64,000 nucleotides of DNA from Pseudomonas sp. AB6 (GTDB lineage: Bacteria > Pseudomonadota > Gammaproteobacteria > Pseudomonadales > Pseudomonadaceae): NCBI RefSeq assembly GCF_034314105.1, contig NZ_JAVIWJ010000001.1:2667501-2731500 (forward strand). Reading direction: 5' to 3'. The first letter of the stretch is position 1. The number at the start of each line of letters is the position of its first letter. Below the pieces are notes generated by a model that saw only the letters and a list, made by a program, of their open reading frames with translations, was not told the DNA's origin and made no database searches. Shown one piece after another: positions 54,316 through 63,767 of this stretch. A program made the translations under genes and the position numbers.

Positions 54316-55275
54316 TTAACCAACCATTCTTTTAAGAAAAAATTTTGTTTTTTTTGCCATATAACTGATCATTGGGCTCACAATCGGAAATATCGAATTC
54401 ATCCACACAAAAAAATACAATATTTTATATTTAACTGAATGATCATATTTCAGTAGTCGTTGCGACAACGTATGCGCGTGTGATCCGTTTGACGCTAATT
54501 GACGAAATGTTTCCCCAGCCAAATAACGCGCTTTCGCTTTATCAAAAATAGTTATTTTACTTTCAAGATATGGGTGCTTTAGAAGCAGAATATCCAAAGC
54601 GTAAAGAGATTCTTCCAAAAGAGAATAGCTATTTTGACTAGCGCCGCCCATGTGCTTTCGGTAGCGAGCGAGGACTTCATTTATTTTTACTACCTTCCCC
54701 ATCAAAGATATTTCCAGAAAGAAAAGCCAATCACTAACAGTTTTCAGACGTGAATCATAACCGCCTAAAGGAATTGCGCTCCTCCTAACCATGATTGAAC
54801 AGCCACCGGGAATTCCGCCCTTTAGCAGCATATCTTCGAAATTAAGGACGTCTTCGCGTGAGGTTTGATTGGTCACAAATAAGATTTCGTTTGTTTCCGA
54901 GTCAAATATTTCCACAGGATGATAACAAAGAGAAATTTCGAGATCATTTTCCAGTACCGCTACCTGTTTGGCAATTTTGCCTGGTAGCATTAAGTCGTCA
55001 CCGGCGAAAAGCGAAATAAACTCTCCGTCGCAGTGCATGAGTGCTAGATTACAATTCGCTGTAACGCCAAGATTTTTTTTATTTAATATAGCTTTTATTT
55101 TTTCTGGATATCTTTCAGCATAGTCAGCAATAATTGCGGCCGTTTTATCTTGAGAGGCATCATCACAAACAACTATTTGGATATTAGTATAGTTTTGATT
55201 CAAGATAGACGTTAATGCTTCAGCTATAAATAGCTCAGCATTATACGCTGGCATCATAACACTTACTTTATTCAT
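54316..55275 (-). CDS. Glycosyltransferase family 2
   Basis: A 319-residue GT-A enzyme starting MNKVSVMMPAYNAELFIAEA. The nucleotide-binding VVCDDASQDKTA and metal-binding LFAGDDLMLPGK motifs are present, followed by the RRSAIPLGGYDSRLKTVSDW acceptor region. The last 60 residues are basic and hydrophobic, suggesting membrane association. It adds a sugar to the growing undecaprenyl-linked O unit in the cytoplasm. Its start and the wzx stop overlap by one base. Confidence 0.9.
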   Translation of the reverse strand: MNKVSVMMPAYNAELFIAEALTSILNQNYTNIQIVVCDDASQDKTAAIIADYAERYPEKIKAILNKKNLGVTANCNLALMHCDGEFISLFAGDDLMLPGKIAKQVAVLENDLEISLCYHPVEIFDSETNEILFVTNQTSREDVLNFEDMLLKGGIPGGCSIMVRRSAIPLGGYDSRLKTVSDWLFFLEISLMGKVVKINEVLARYRKHMGGASQNSYSLLEESLYALDILLLKHPYLESKITIFDKAKARYLAGETFRQLASNGSHAHTLSQRLLKYDHSVKYKILYFFVWMNSIFPIVSPMISYMAKKTKFFLKRMVG

Positions 55276-56567
55276 TACATATTCCTAATGTATAGTCTGG
55301 CGACAACGACAGTAAAGATTAAATATATTGAGTAATTAATAATAAACGCATACATCGCGCCTATCAAACCGAACATCCCAGTCATGATCCATACCCAGCC
55401 TAGATACATTCCGCTAAACATCAACTCGGATAAAAAGAAGGTTTTCGTCATGGCTTTAGCGAGCATAATATATGATAAAACAAAGGACGCAATTTTAAGG
55501 ACGTCTCCAATTAATTGAGGTGCGTACAAATATAACGCACCCGAGAAATCGGCAGAGAATAAAATCCAAGTTATCAATTCTTTTAACATAAAAATTAGCA
55601 GTGCTGAAATAATAACCACCGGCATAAGATATAGATAACCCAACTTTATCTCATTCTTGAATTCGTTTCGTTCATTTATTGCCGAAAGTTTAGGTAAGTA
55701 GTAAACACTAATGGCCATTGTAATGAACATTAGATATGCTTCCGACACTTTGCTTACTGCTTGCCAGTATCCCACTTGCTCCCACGAAAATCTATCTGCC
55801 AGTATATTCCTTACCAGTATTTGGACAACCGGAAATAATAGCGCCGATGTTAACGTCATCAACGAATACTTAGAAAGCTTCTTAAAAACCATCTTATCTA
55901 TAGCCGGGCGTAAGTAACTCCAGCTAAAATAATGACTGCGCTTGTAACAAAAAAAACTAACAACCACTAACAGAGCCTGAGCAAGGAGGAATGCAAGCAG
56001 CACTCCATATAACTTAAAATAATAACCTAATATAATCGGCGCCATCACTCCTACAACCGCGCCACAAACATGGATAAGGGCTAATCTTTTAACATCCATC
56101 ATGCCATTAACTATAGCGAGAATCAGATTATTGAAAGCAATGAAAAACTGAGCAAACGCTAAAACTACTACAAGACTACTATATTGGACATCCCCTAGTA
56201 GCCAAACCGTGATATTCTTGTTAAATATTAGCACCCCAACACACATAGCTAGAGATGCAATAATAGTAAAGCAAACCGCTGCATTCAGGAGTCGTTTTAA
56301 CTGCTCATCATTATCCTTTAACTCCGCGATGTACTTTACGACACCTGGCCCTACGCCTCCTCCCGCAAAAACAACCAGCAGTGCGGTCAAGCTCATAAAC
56401 TGCCCTAACTGAGCAACTCCCTCGGGACCTGCAAATAGCGCAACAAGTTTCATCACTAAAAAACCAGAGAGTAATCTAGCAAACGTCGCAATCGCCGTTA
56501 ACCCCCCCGTCTTTAACAGATTCAAAGAGTACGTATTCCGACTGTCGGAAGCAGTCTTACTTGGCAT
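55275..56567 (-). CDS. wzx: O-antigen flippase Wzx
   Basis: A 430-residue membrane protein with about twelve helices, of the polysaccharide-exporter MOP superfamily. The start (MPSKTASDSRNTYSLNLLKT) and the first repeat (LVMKLVALFAGPEGVAQLGQ) match Wzx of the WzxE type. It moves the completed lipid-linked O unit across the inner membrane. Its position between the aminotransferase and a GT2 fits a Wzx/Wzy locus. Confidence 0.9.
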   Translation of the reverse strand: MPSKTASDSRNTYSLNLLKTGGLTAIATFARLLSGFLVMKLVALFAGPEGVAQLGQFMSLTALLVVFAGGGVGPGVVKYIAELKDNDEQLKRLLNAAVCFTIIASLAMCVGVLIFNKNITVWLLGDVQYSSLVVVLAFAQFFIAFNNLILAIVNGMMDVKRLALIHVCGAVVGVMAPIILGYYFKLYGVLLAFLLAQALLVVVSFFCYKRSHYFSWSYLRPAIDKMVFKKLSKYSLMTLTSALLFPVVQILVRNILADRFSWEQVGYWQAVSKVSEAYLMFITMAISVYYLPKLSAINERNEFKNEIKLGYLYLMPVVIISALLIFMLKELITWILFSADFSGALYLYAPQLIGDVLKIASFVLSYIMLAKAMTKTFFLSELMFSGMYLGWVWIMTGMFGLIGAMYAFIINYSIYLIFTVVVARLYIRNM

Positions 56568-56619
56568 TCAAAAATGATGTCATTCACACTTTGCGACTCC
56601 ATGACAACTAACTTAAGGT

Positions 56620-57723
56620 CTAAACTCTAAAACCGTTCAAAATCTCTACTACTTTCAAGAGTTCATTCAAACTCAAAACAGGGCTCATGGGTATACTAAG
56701 CACCTCTTTATGAATTTGTTCTGTAATAGAAAACTTTGCTGGGAAAAAATTTGCGTATGCTTTCTGCCTATTAGGTGGAATTGGATAATGAATTAACGTC
56801 TCAATACCGTTATCATATAGAAATTCTTTTAGCACATCGCGCTTTTCACAACGGACAACAAAAAGATGCCATACATGGGCATTGATATTTTTTACTATTG
56901 GAGTTTTTATAAGTGGATTAACTATATTTGAAAGATAAAAGTCTGCAACCGCCCGACGAGATGCAATTTCGCAATTTAAATGGCGAACTTTTACTCTTAG
57001 CATAGCGGCTTGGATTTCGTCTAGGCGACTGTTTACACCACGATAGGCATTTTCATATTTTTTAAAACTTCCGTAATTGCCTAACGCCCTGATTACGGTC
57101 GCCAGCTCTTCATCGTTCGTAGTGACAGCTCCAGCATCTCCAAGTGCACCAAGGTTTTTACCTGGATAAAAGCTGAATCCGGACGCGTCGCCCCAACTTC
57201 CAGCTGCGCGCCCCTCCAAGCTTGCACCATGGGCTTGAGCTGAATCCTCAAGAACTAATAAATCATGAGTCTTTGCCTGTAATAGTATAGAAGGCATTTC
57301 TGCCAACTGACCGTAAAGATGTACCGCCAATATAGCCTTTGTTTTCTTAGTTATTGCTTTCTCAACGCCCGCGGCTGACAGATTAAATGACTCTTCATCA
57401 GGTTCGACTAATACAGGTACCAGACGGTTTTCTGTAATTGCCAAGATACTTGCAATATAGGTGTTCGCAGGAACGATGATCTCATCACCATCCGTTAACT
57501 TGCCTAACTCCTTCCATGCTCGAATGGTCAAGCTGAGGGCATCCAGTCCATTTGCAACTCCAACGCAGTGCATTACGCCGCAATAATCCGCGAATTCACG
57601 CTCAAATGAAGCAACCTCTTGCCCTCCAATATACCACCCAGAATCGATGACTCGAGCACATGCTTCCTTAAGTTCTGAGGCATACACCTGATTGATTTTT
57701 TTCAAATCAAGGAAATTAATCAT
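56620..57723 (-). CDS. fdtB: DegT/DnrJ/EryC1 PLP-dependent sugar aminotransferase, FdtB-like
   Basis: A 367-residue aminotransferase starting [20 protein letters not shown]. The internal aldimine lysine is Lys189 in [18 protein letters not shown], and the PLP-phosphate binding [13 protein letters not shown] and [10 protein letters not shown] blocks are clear. The opening and [15 protein letters not shown] match the FdtB/QdtB group, which aminates C3 of dTDP-3-keto-6-deoxyhexoses. The FdtA-type ketoisomerase domain upstream provides its substrate. It overlaps the upstream gene by 8 bases (ATGATTAA). Confidence 0.88.
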   Translation of the reverse strand: MINFLDLKKINQVYASELKEACARVIDSGWYIGGQEVASFEREFADYCGVMHCVGVANGLDALSLTIRAWKELGKLTDGDEIIVPANTYIASILAITENRLVPVLVEPDEESFNLSAAGVEKAITKKTKAILAVHLYGQLAEMPSILLQAKTHDLLVLEDSAQAHGASLEGRAAGSWGDASGFSFYPGKNLGALGDAGAVTTNDEELATVIRALGNYGSFKKYENAYRGVNSRLDEIQAAMLRVKVRHLNCEIASRRAVADFYLSNIVNPLIKTPIVKNINAHVWHLFVVRCEKRDVLKEFLYDNGIETLIHYPIPPNRQKAYANFFPAKFSITEQIHKEVLSIPMSPVLSLNELLKVVEILNGFRV

Positions 57724-58660
57724 CAAAATTAATCTCATAGAAATCTATGCACATGCCTCTGGCACCGAAAGTTTCTTTCTGGCTAATTAAGCCCGCGTTC
57801 AAAACCTTACCCGCCTGCTCCGTAGAAATACCAAAGTTAAAATACTGATAATTATCCTGTAGGTTTTCTTGTATGCTTTCTTCAATGATCATGTCTAAGG
57901 CTCCGAGATCTTTCCCTAAATCGTTACTCGCCAAATATTGCGTATGGACCACGTTAGAAAACTTAAAAAATAACGCCGCTGCAATCATATCACCGCCCTG
58001 AAAGACAGCGTTCAAAACGATGTTTTTAGGAAATCGCTTTGCAAGTAACTGAAGATCAGCCACCGAGTGGACTGGAATAGTGTCATGTTTTACAAGCACT
58101 GAGCTAAGCAACCGATGAAAATCGACCCAATTATCAGAAACGATTACCTTTAGCTCATTCTTTTTTGCTCGCGCCACTAACCATTTTCGACCTTTGGAAA
58201 GCTTCATCCTATCTTGCAAGTAAATTACACTTGACAAATCCCGCCGGATTAGTTTAGCTCCAAGTAAGTTATGGAGGAAATAAAGGTCTTCCTGTGAAGG
58301 TTGGATTTGAAATATATAGGGGATTGCTTTATATATAATTTTTACGATACCGAAACTTATCGCCCAGTCCCGCAGTGCCTCCAAAACCTCAACTAAAAGT
58401 TCCGTTTTTATTTTAAGAGATAGTAGCAATCCGCCATAAGTAACACCGCCATGGCTATTTAAAACATTGTTATGTAACGTGGCTGGCAGTACGGCGACTA
58501 ATACGTCTTTCTCATAAAACATTAAAGATGCATCAATAAAGCAGTCTGAATGGTATTCTAAAAACCCTCTATTAAAAAAGAACAGAGGGGTTTTACAAGA
58601 CGCTATAAAATCATCCCAAACTTGACTATGAACACTTTCATATTTTATACACGTTACCAT
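57716..58660 (-). CDS. FemAB/GNAT-like acyl or aminoacyl transferase
   Basis: A 314-residue protein with a GNAT-fold pair as in FemAB-type proteins: [20 protein letters not shown] in the first half and [20 protein letters not shown] with [15 protein letters not shown] in the second. Family members add amino acids or acyl groups to peptidoglycan or glycans. In O-antigen clusters such genes often sit between FdtB-type aminotransferases and acyltransferases. It is translationally coupled to both neighbours (7- and 8-base overlaps). The acceptor is unknown; an N-acyl group on the 3-amino sugar is a plausible target. Confidence 0.72.
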   Translation of the reverse strand: MVTCIKYESVHSQVWDDFIASCKTPLFFFNRGFLEYHSDCFIDASLMFYEKDVLVAVLPATLHNNVLNSHGGVTYGGLLLSLKIKTELLVEVLEALRDWAISFGIVKIIYKAIPYIFQIQPSQEDLYFLHNLLGAKLIRRDLSSVIYLQDRMKLSKGRKWLVARAKKNELKVIVSDNWVDFHRLLSSVLVKHDTIPVHSVADLQLLAKRFPKNIVLNAVFQGGDMIAAALFFKFSNVVHTQYLASNDLGKDLGALDMIIEESIQENLQDNYQYFNFGISTEQAGKVLNAGLISQKETFGARGMCIDFYEINFDD

Positions 58661-59565
58661 TCGATTAGTTCCGCCAGCCCAAAACCTTGCTTACCGTATT
58701 CATTTCCATTGTAAAACAAATACGTTTTTTCATTAACTTTGAGAACGCTAGGGTACGCCATCATTTCAGAATCCCACCCAGAGTCTGATAATGGCAAGCC
58801 AAGCTCATCATCTATCCGGTTCCAGCTCTTCATATCTGAAGATTTAGCACACCCGAGTTTATAAGGAGCATTTTCGGTACTAAAACCGTAGAAAAGATAT
58901 GACTCGAATGGAGATTTTTCAAAAATGAAGGGCCTTCCTATTCGATACTCATCACCTTCAGTTTCCAAGAGAATCTCCCCTGCGTTAGGAAAACTGAATG
59001 GTGTCTTAGATTCAACATAACGGACGTTATATATAGGTAATGTTTTATGTTTTCCTTGCGTAAACTGGCTGCCTCCCCCATACCACGCCCGCCAAGTGTT
59101 TCCATCTTTTATGACGCTGTGGGGAACTCTAAAAAGCGTTTCGTCATCGTTACGTTCAAATACCGGTGTTTTTTTACAGCGCTCAAATGACAATCCATAG
59201 TCTTTGCTTATCGCTAATCCACCAAGGACAGAAAACCTTACTTTCGTGCCTAACTGGTATCCAGCAAAATACATATAAATTAACCCATCGGCTTCAACTA
59301 TCGCCGAGGGGACTACTCCGCTCTCGTCAAAACAACCGGGCTCCCCAATGTCCAGAATGGGTTCCTTTGAAAAACCCAATATTTTCGTTGGTTCTTGTTT
59401 GTCTAGATCTACAAAACCCACACGACTTACACCCTCTTGATCTCTGGCACCCAAAAAGATTCGTATACGATCATCCATCAATAAGGGTGTTGGTTGGAGT
59501 GCCGTATGATCAGCCCAACTAAATACCTTTGGATCAAATATCAACCCTAGTTTTTTCCACTTCAT
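58654..59565 (-). CDS. Five-bladed beta-propeller protein (glycosyl hydrolase 43/68-like)
   Basis: A 303-residue protein built from repeats of about 50-60 residues, such as GLIYMYFAGYQLGTKVRFSV, NTWRAWYGGGSQFTQGKHKT and KTYLFYNGNEYGKQGFGLAE. This is the pattern of the GH-F/J-type five-bladed propeller (arabinanase/levansucrase-like) domain. No signal peptide is present, so it is cytoplasmic, unlike secreted hydrolases. It may be a sugar-binding or transferase-like partner of the adjacent FemAB-like and acyltransferase genes. The function is not known. Confidence 0.68.
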   Translation of the reverse strand: MKWKKLGLIFDPKVFSWADHTALQPTPLLMDDRIRIFLGARDQEGVSRVGFVDLDKQEPTKILGFSKEPILDIGEPGCFDESGVVPSAIVEADGLIYMYFAGYQLGTKVRFSVLGGLAISKDYGLSFERCKKTPVFERNDDETLFRVPHSVIKDGNTWRAWYGGGSQFTQGKHKTLPIYNVRYVESKTPFSFPNAGEILLETEGDEYRIGRPFIFEKSPFESYLFYGFSTENAPYKLGCAKSSDMKSWNRIDDELGLPLSDSGWDSEMMAYPSVLKVNEKTYLFYNGNEYGKQGFGLAELIEW

Positions 59566-59574
59566 GATATTTTC

Positions 59575-60249
59575 CTAGAGTTTTACGCTAAATGAACTTT
59601 TTCTTGGCATTTCTTTTGCGGGTGCTCCGTAATACACTCGCGCTGGTTCCTTCAAGTTTTTTGATACAAGAGAACCCGAGGCGATAATGCAATCACGCGC
59701 CACAGTTACATGATCATTAAATGTTGAGTTTACGCCAAGGAAACATGATTCTCCGATCCGACAATATCCCGACACCACTACATGGGAGGACAAGAAACAA
59801 TTATCTTCTATAACAGTACGGTGGCCAATATGGTTGCCACTCCATAAAATAACGTTATTGCCAATCTCCACAAAAGGCTGGACAGTGTTATTCTCAAAGA
59901 TGAAGCAGTTCTCACCAATTTTCGCATTACGCCAGACAAATGCATGAGAACTTATATACGTCGCACAGGTATAACCCATCTCCTTCACGGCCAGATACAA
60001 CCTCGTTCGTAGTCTGTTCAACTGAGAAGCAGGTATTGCCACAAACACCTCAAAGGAGCCGGGAGGGTAGGCCTGTCGAACATTTTCAAAAGGAACAATA
60101 GGTAAATCGTACAATGTCTCGCTTTCTATATACTCACGTTCAACGGCGAAGGCAACGACTTCGTAAGTCGAATCATATGTAAAGTATTCGTAGGCAATCA
60201 TTGCCAATTCACCCGCCCCCACGAGCACGATCTTCTTAAGCTTTTCCAT
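59575..60249 (-). CDS. NeuD/PglD-type sugar acyltransferase
   Basis: A 224-residue protein. An N-terminal Rossmann-like PglD_N domain (KIVLVGAGELAMIAYEYFTY) precedes a left-handed beta helix (NAKIGENCFIFENNTVQPFV, then GNHIGHRTVIEDNCFLSSHV). The catalytic His is probably that in GNHIGHRT. Such enzymes N- or O-acylate amino sugars on nucleotide carriers. Placed just after the FdtA domain gene, it could act as FdtC/QdtC to acylate the 3-amino-3,6-dideoxyhexose. Its start overlaps the fusion gene by 14 bases. Confidence 0.83.
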   Translation of the reverse strand: MEKLKKIVLVGAGELAMIAYEYFTYDSTYEVVAFAVEREYIESETLYDLPIVPFENVRQAYPPGSFEVFVAIPASQLNRLRTRLYLAVKEMGYTCATYISSHAFVWRNAKIGENCFIFENNTVQPFVEIGNNVILWSGNHIGHRTVIEDNCFLSSHVVVSGYCRIGESCFLGVNSTFNDHVTVARDCIIASGSLVSKNLKEPARVYYGAPAKEMPRKSSFSVKL

Positions 60250-61213
60250 CGCTCACCTCCTTAATGAATTGATCGTAATTCCGAATATAGTCCGACTCAT
60301 CATAATGCTCACTGGCGAATACTACCAACACACATCCCTGACTAAAATTGTGCATTTCACGCCATATCATGTTACGAATAATCAAAGCTTTACTTGACGA
60401 GTCTAACCAGACTTCTTTTCTGGTTACCCCGTCATCGATGACCATCTTACAGCGACCAGAAACACAAATAGCCATTTGTTCTAATCGACGGTGAGCGTGG
60501 AAACCTCGATTCACATCTGAACGAGTGTCAAAAATATAATAGGCACGTTTAATCGCAAAGGGAATGTTTTGCCCTTGTTCAAGTGCAATTAGACTTCCGC
60601 GATCATCACCAATCACCTTTAAATCGACTAACTCGATGGTCCCCTCGAGAAACTCGAAATAAGGCTCAGCGTATTTCATTAGTGGTGCAATCGCGTCCTT
60701 ATCGGCGATGACATAATCCTGAACAGGCCAATCGATACCTAGTTCCGGATCATTCCATCGGATGCTTCGGGCCGCGTCCTTATTATACGCATTTGTCGTT
60801 TTGCATAAGAAGTGCGTGTCATCCTCTAACGCGACAAAGCCATGGGCAAACCCCTCAGGAATCCACAGCGTCCTGTGATTAGTTTCATTCAACTCTACGG
60901 CCACCCAGTGCCCAAACGTCGACGAGCTCCGCCGAATATCGACTACTACGTTATACGCTGATCCTTGTGTCACCCTGACCAACTTGCCATGGCCGTAGAG
61001 TGCTCGCTGATAATGCAGACCGCGTAACACACCTTTTCTGCAGCAAAAATGATAATCGTGAATGAATGCTGGTGGAATTGGCAGTCCGTTCTCTTTTAGC
61101 GCCCCATGAAAACGAGGTTCATTGAAACTTTCCATGAACCATCCGCCCACATCTTCATGAACGGCGGGTTCAATGACTACGATGCCACGCAGTGACGTCT
61201 GAACAATTTTCAC
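60236..61213 (-). CDS. RmlC-FdtA fusion: dTDP-4-keto-6-deoxyhexose 3,5-epimerase-like plus 3,4-ketoisomerase
   Basis: About 325 residues with two cupin domains. Residues 1-185 are RmlC-like, with the RGLHYQ catalytic motif (His67), the TLWIPEGFAHGFVALEDDTH block and RSIRWNDPELGIDW. Residues about 190-325 are FdtA/WxcM/QdtA-like, with the HAHRRLEQ motif (His239 and His241), CVSGRCKMVIDDGV and the W-x-MHNFSQGCVLVVFAS end. The isomerase moves the keto group from C4 to C3, feeding the FdtB aminotransferase. Separate enzymes are usual, so a single fused chain stands out. A GTG start at 61213 with AAGGA upstream is preferred to the ATG at 61243. Confidence 0.88.
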   Translation of the reverse strand: MKIVQTSLRGIVVIEPAVHEDVGGWFMESFNEPRFHGALKENGLPIPPAFIHDYHFCCRKGVLRGLHYQRALYGHGKLVRVTQGSAYNVVVDIRRSSSTFGHWVAVELNETNHRTLWIPEGFAHGFVALEDDTHFLCKTTNAYNKDAARSIRWNDPELGIDWPVQDYVIADKDAIAPLMKYAEPYFEFLEGTIELVDLKVIGDDRGSLIALEQGQNIPFAIKRAYYIFDTRSDVNRGFHAHRRLEQMAICVSGRCKMVIDDGVTRKEVWLDSSSKALIIRNMIWREMHNFSQGCVLVVFASEHYDESDYIRNYDQFIKEVSDGKA

Positions 61214-61890
61214 CGCAACATCCTTTCGCCTTTTGACTCCCATGAATACCGGCTACAGCTCACTAATCCACGGTAGAGAATTGTCAGGCACCGGCCAGCG
61301 CCAAGGGTGCCGGTTCCAAGGCTGATACCATCCCGAAAATTCTTCATTTCCATCTACTAAAGTTCAATGATTTACCATCCGAATACAAGCTTAGGGCAAT
61401 CGTCAACACAAGTTACGGTAAAATCAAAAAACCTTCTACCCGAGCTAGGAACCTCTGAGCCTCTGAGCCTTAAATCGTCGGCAGTGCATTGTACTGGCAG
61501 CTAACGGGAAATTCTCCCCTACTAAATCCATTTTGCCAAATCACCATGGCCAGCCTTTTCTCAGAAATTTCGTAGTAGCTATATGACGCATTTCTACTCA
61601 GACCATTCACTCATGAAGCGGACTCATTTACACCAGCGAGAGGATTGACTTGAGGCGACTGGCGCTACGTTTCGCACAATTCGTCTGAGTACCCAAATGA
61701 CTACTATAGAACTCGAACGCTAAGATTGAGCCACCACTCATAAACGACCCAAGGTGATGATCCAAATCTTTTTTACGAATTGCCCCTTTCTGCTCTATGA
61801 CTTTCTATCAATGAAACAAGCTTGTTCCTTTGAATATCAAATCTAAGTCCAGCGAGGACCTTTAGTATAGCCCCGACTCGGGCGTCTCCC
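61214..61890. other. Gap upstream of the O-antigen biosynthetic run
   Basis: About 680 bases with no recognisable gene or tRNA. It must hold the promoter of the leftward cluster. The JUMPstart/ops element (GGCGGTAG) typical of enterobacterial operons was looked for on both strands and not found. A 6-base inverted pair (ACCGGC...GCCGGT, about 61290-61316) is the only notable structure. Confidence 0.5.
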
Positions 61891-62496
61891 TCAACTACCC
61901 GGTATCACGGCCTCGACGCTACGTTTCGCTAGCAGATAATTCCTTGGCAAAACATTTTTGAGGACCTTCTTCGGCTGAGCTTCGCCATGGACGAGCCGCA
62001 CCTCTGCAGGCCAGTAGTTCATGCCGGTTACAAATCCACCAGCCCTTGCTGATCGGCATGAGCGATGTATCAACCTATAGTGGTGACGCCTGCATGGATA
62101 GAAAATTGCTCCAGGTCAAGCTCGACATATCCGGACTTTGGTCCATGAGTTTGAATCGCTGCGCTTGGCGTACCTTTAGCTTGGTAGCCAACGAAGACGA
62201 CATTATGTCTGGCGTCACCAAGCATTGCCACTACACAGTATCGGCCCCTTGAACCCGGCCGCAATCATGGCAGATATACGCTCGACATGGTCTGCATGCA
62301 CATCGGTGACAATTAACGCCCTGACCGTATCAATCGAAAAGCTTAGGGCCCCACCGTCACCGCAACTGTCCGCTTCCGCACCCTGAAATAAACCGCAGTT
62401 GATCAATACGCTAATTGTTGCTGTCAGCTGCAACTGGTGACATAAGCCCGTGACACCCTCAATGGCTGCTCGATGGATAACTTCTGGATGTTGCAT
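61891..62496 (-). pseudogene. Metallo-beta-lactamase-fold RNase-like hydrolase, several lesions
   Basis: The N-terminal piece (MQHPEVIHRAAIEGVTGLCH, then VLINCGLFQGAEADS and GFKGPILCSG) belongs to RNA-processing metallo-beta-lactamase hydrolases of the YSH1/RNase J-like type. A large internal deletion joins it to the C-terminal piece (GDARHNVVFVGYQAKGTPSA, then THGPKSGYVELD). That piece has an in-frame TGA where the family has GGY, then a lost base before FVTGMNYWPAEVRLVHGEAQ. The zinc motif is already TDVHADHVER instead of THxHxDHxGR. The gene is dead by at least four changes. Confidence 0.85.
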
Positions 62497-62696
62497 GAGA
62501 GTCCCTATCGGCTTTGCTGCATAGAGGCGATACCCGCCCAAAAAAGCGGACTAGCATAGCCGGAATCTGCGAGTCATTCAGCCTCTAACGTTTTACAAAT
62601 ATTGTCTGTATAGCGAACTCCAGCTTACCGATGGGCTGTAATGTTCAATACGGTCGCCAATTTAACGACTTTTTCTACACGACAAATAATCAAAAC

Positions 62697-63767
62697 CTAC
62701 TTAGACAACAGGTCCGATGTTTTCTTTATTTTCCTAATTAGAAAAAAATGCCGAATCGACGCAGCCAGCAGACCCAACACTACACCCAAGGCTACTCCCA
62801 AAGTGATAATCAAACCTTTCTTAGGTTTTATTGGGCGATCAGGCTGTTCGACGGTGCCATCTATTAAATATACAGATACATGGTCGGGACGGATTTGCAA
62901 ATCTTTGTAAAAGCTTTGTTTTATCTGCAATGCGCGAAGTGAATCAATAAACGGGTCATTTGATTTCCGCTCTTCAAGATTTTTTATCTCAGCTTCCAGG
63001 GCTTTAGTTCCACGCATGTAGGTTAGCTGACCATTCATCGTCGCCGACACTTCGGCAGAGACGCTCCCGGAAATAATCGGAGGCTCCGTCAGATGGATTG
63101 CCTGTGCTACCTTGAGGGCCTCGCGCAATTGCGTGACGGAGTCCTCACGAACTTTGTCTGCAGTCTCCTGCAATATAGCGATTTGCTGGCCCAAATTACG
63201 GGCACGAACCTCGGCCTCACGTGCGACGTTTTTCAACATTTCACTTTCCGCCGCGTCGCCCGCTCTGGCCGCAAAAGCCTTTACCCAATCGGCAGCCTGG
63301 ACAGGATCCCGGCTCTGCACACTGACTGAGTAACGATCAGGCTGCTCCTTGGTAGGGAGACCGATAGTCAATTCACTTAAATAATCCGAATACAATGCGT
63401 CTTGTGACCCCGACCGCTTCGACTCCGACAACGAAGGGACATAAATCTCGCTGAAAAACGCTCGCCGCAACGATTCACTTTGAAGATTGCGCACAAATAC
63501 GTCGTACACATCTTTTATGGAGAACGGGGTTAGCTCGGCATCTCGCGTGCGTCCATAATTAAAATCGGCAATACCATTAAGGGTTGGCGCTCGCAAATAT
63601 ATACGGGCCTCATAGATCGGCTTGCTAAGAAACGCATAAATGGCGGCAGTTAATACTGATAATACGACGATAGTAATTATTATTGTCTTTTGCTTCCATA
63701 AAGCTCGTATCAAATCAAATAGATCAATTTCATCCGCGTCCTGCGGGGTCGTTGTAGAACTCGTCAT
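62697..63767 (-). CDS. wzz: Chain-length determinant protein Wzz
   Basis: A 356-residue polysaccharide co-polymerase. It has an N-terminal helix (residues about 27-48, KTIIITIVVLSVLTAAIYAF) and a C-terminal helix (about 320-343, KKGLIITLGVALGVVLGLLA) with the proline-rich lead RPIKPKKG. The periplasmic part between them is mostly helical, as in Wzz1-type regulators of O-antigen length. It is separated from the other genes of the cluster by a pseudogene and a gap, so it is probably transcribed on its own. Confidence 0.93.
   Translation of the reverse strand: MTSSTTTPQDADEIDLFDLIRALWKQKTIIITIVVLSVLTAAIYAFLSKPIYEARIYLRAPTLNGIADFNYGRTRDAELTPFSIKDVYDVFVRNLQSESLRRAFFSEIYVPSLSESKRSGSQDALYSDYLSELTIGLPTKEQPDRYSVSVQSRDPVQAADWVKAFAARAGDAAESEMLKNVAREAEVRARNLGQQIAILQETADKVREDSVTQLREALKVAQAIHLTEPPIISGSVSAEVSATMNGQLTYMRGTKALEAEIKNLEERKSNDPFIDSLRALQIKQSFYKDLQIRPDHVSVYLIDGTVEQPDRPIKPKKGLIITLGVALGVVLGLLAASIRHFFLIRKIKKTSDLLSK

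Noticed and set aside
61214..61400. JUMPstart/ops element for the O-antigen operon
   Set aside because: No GGCGGTAG or clear JUMPstart match on either strand.
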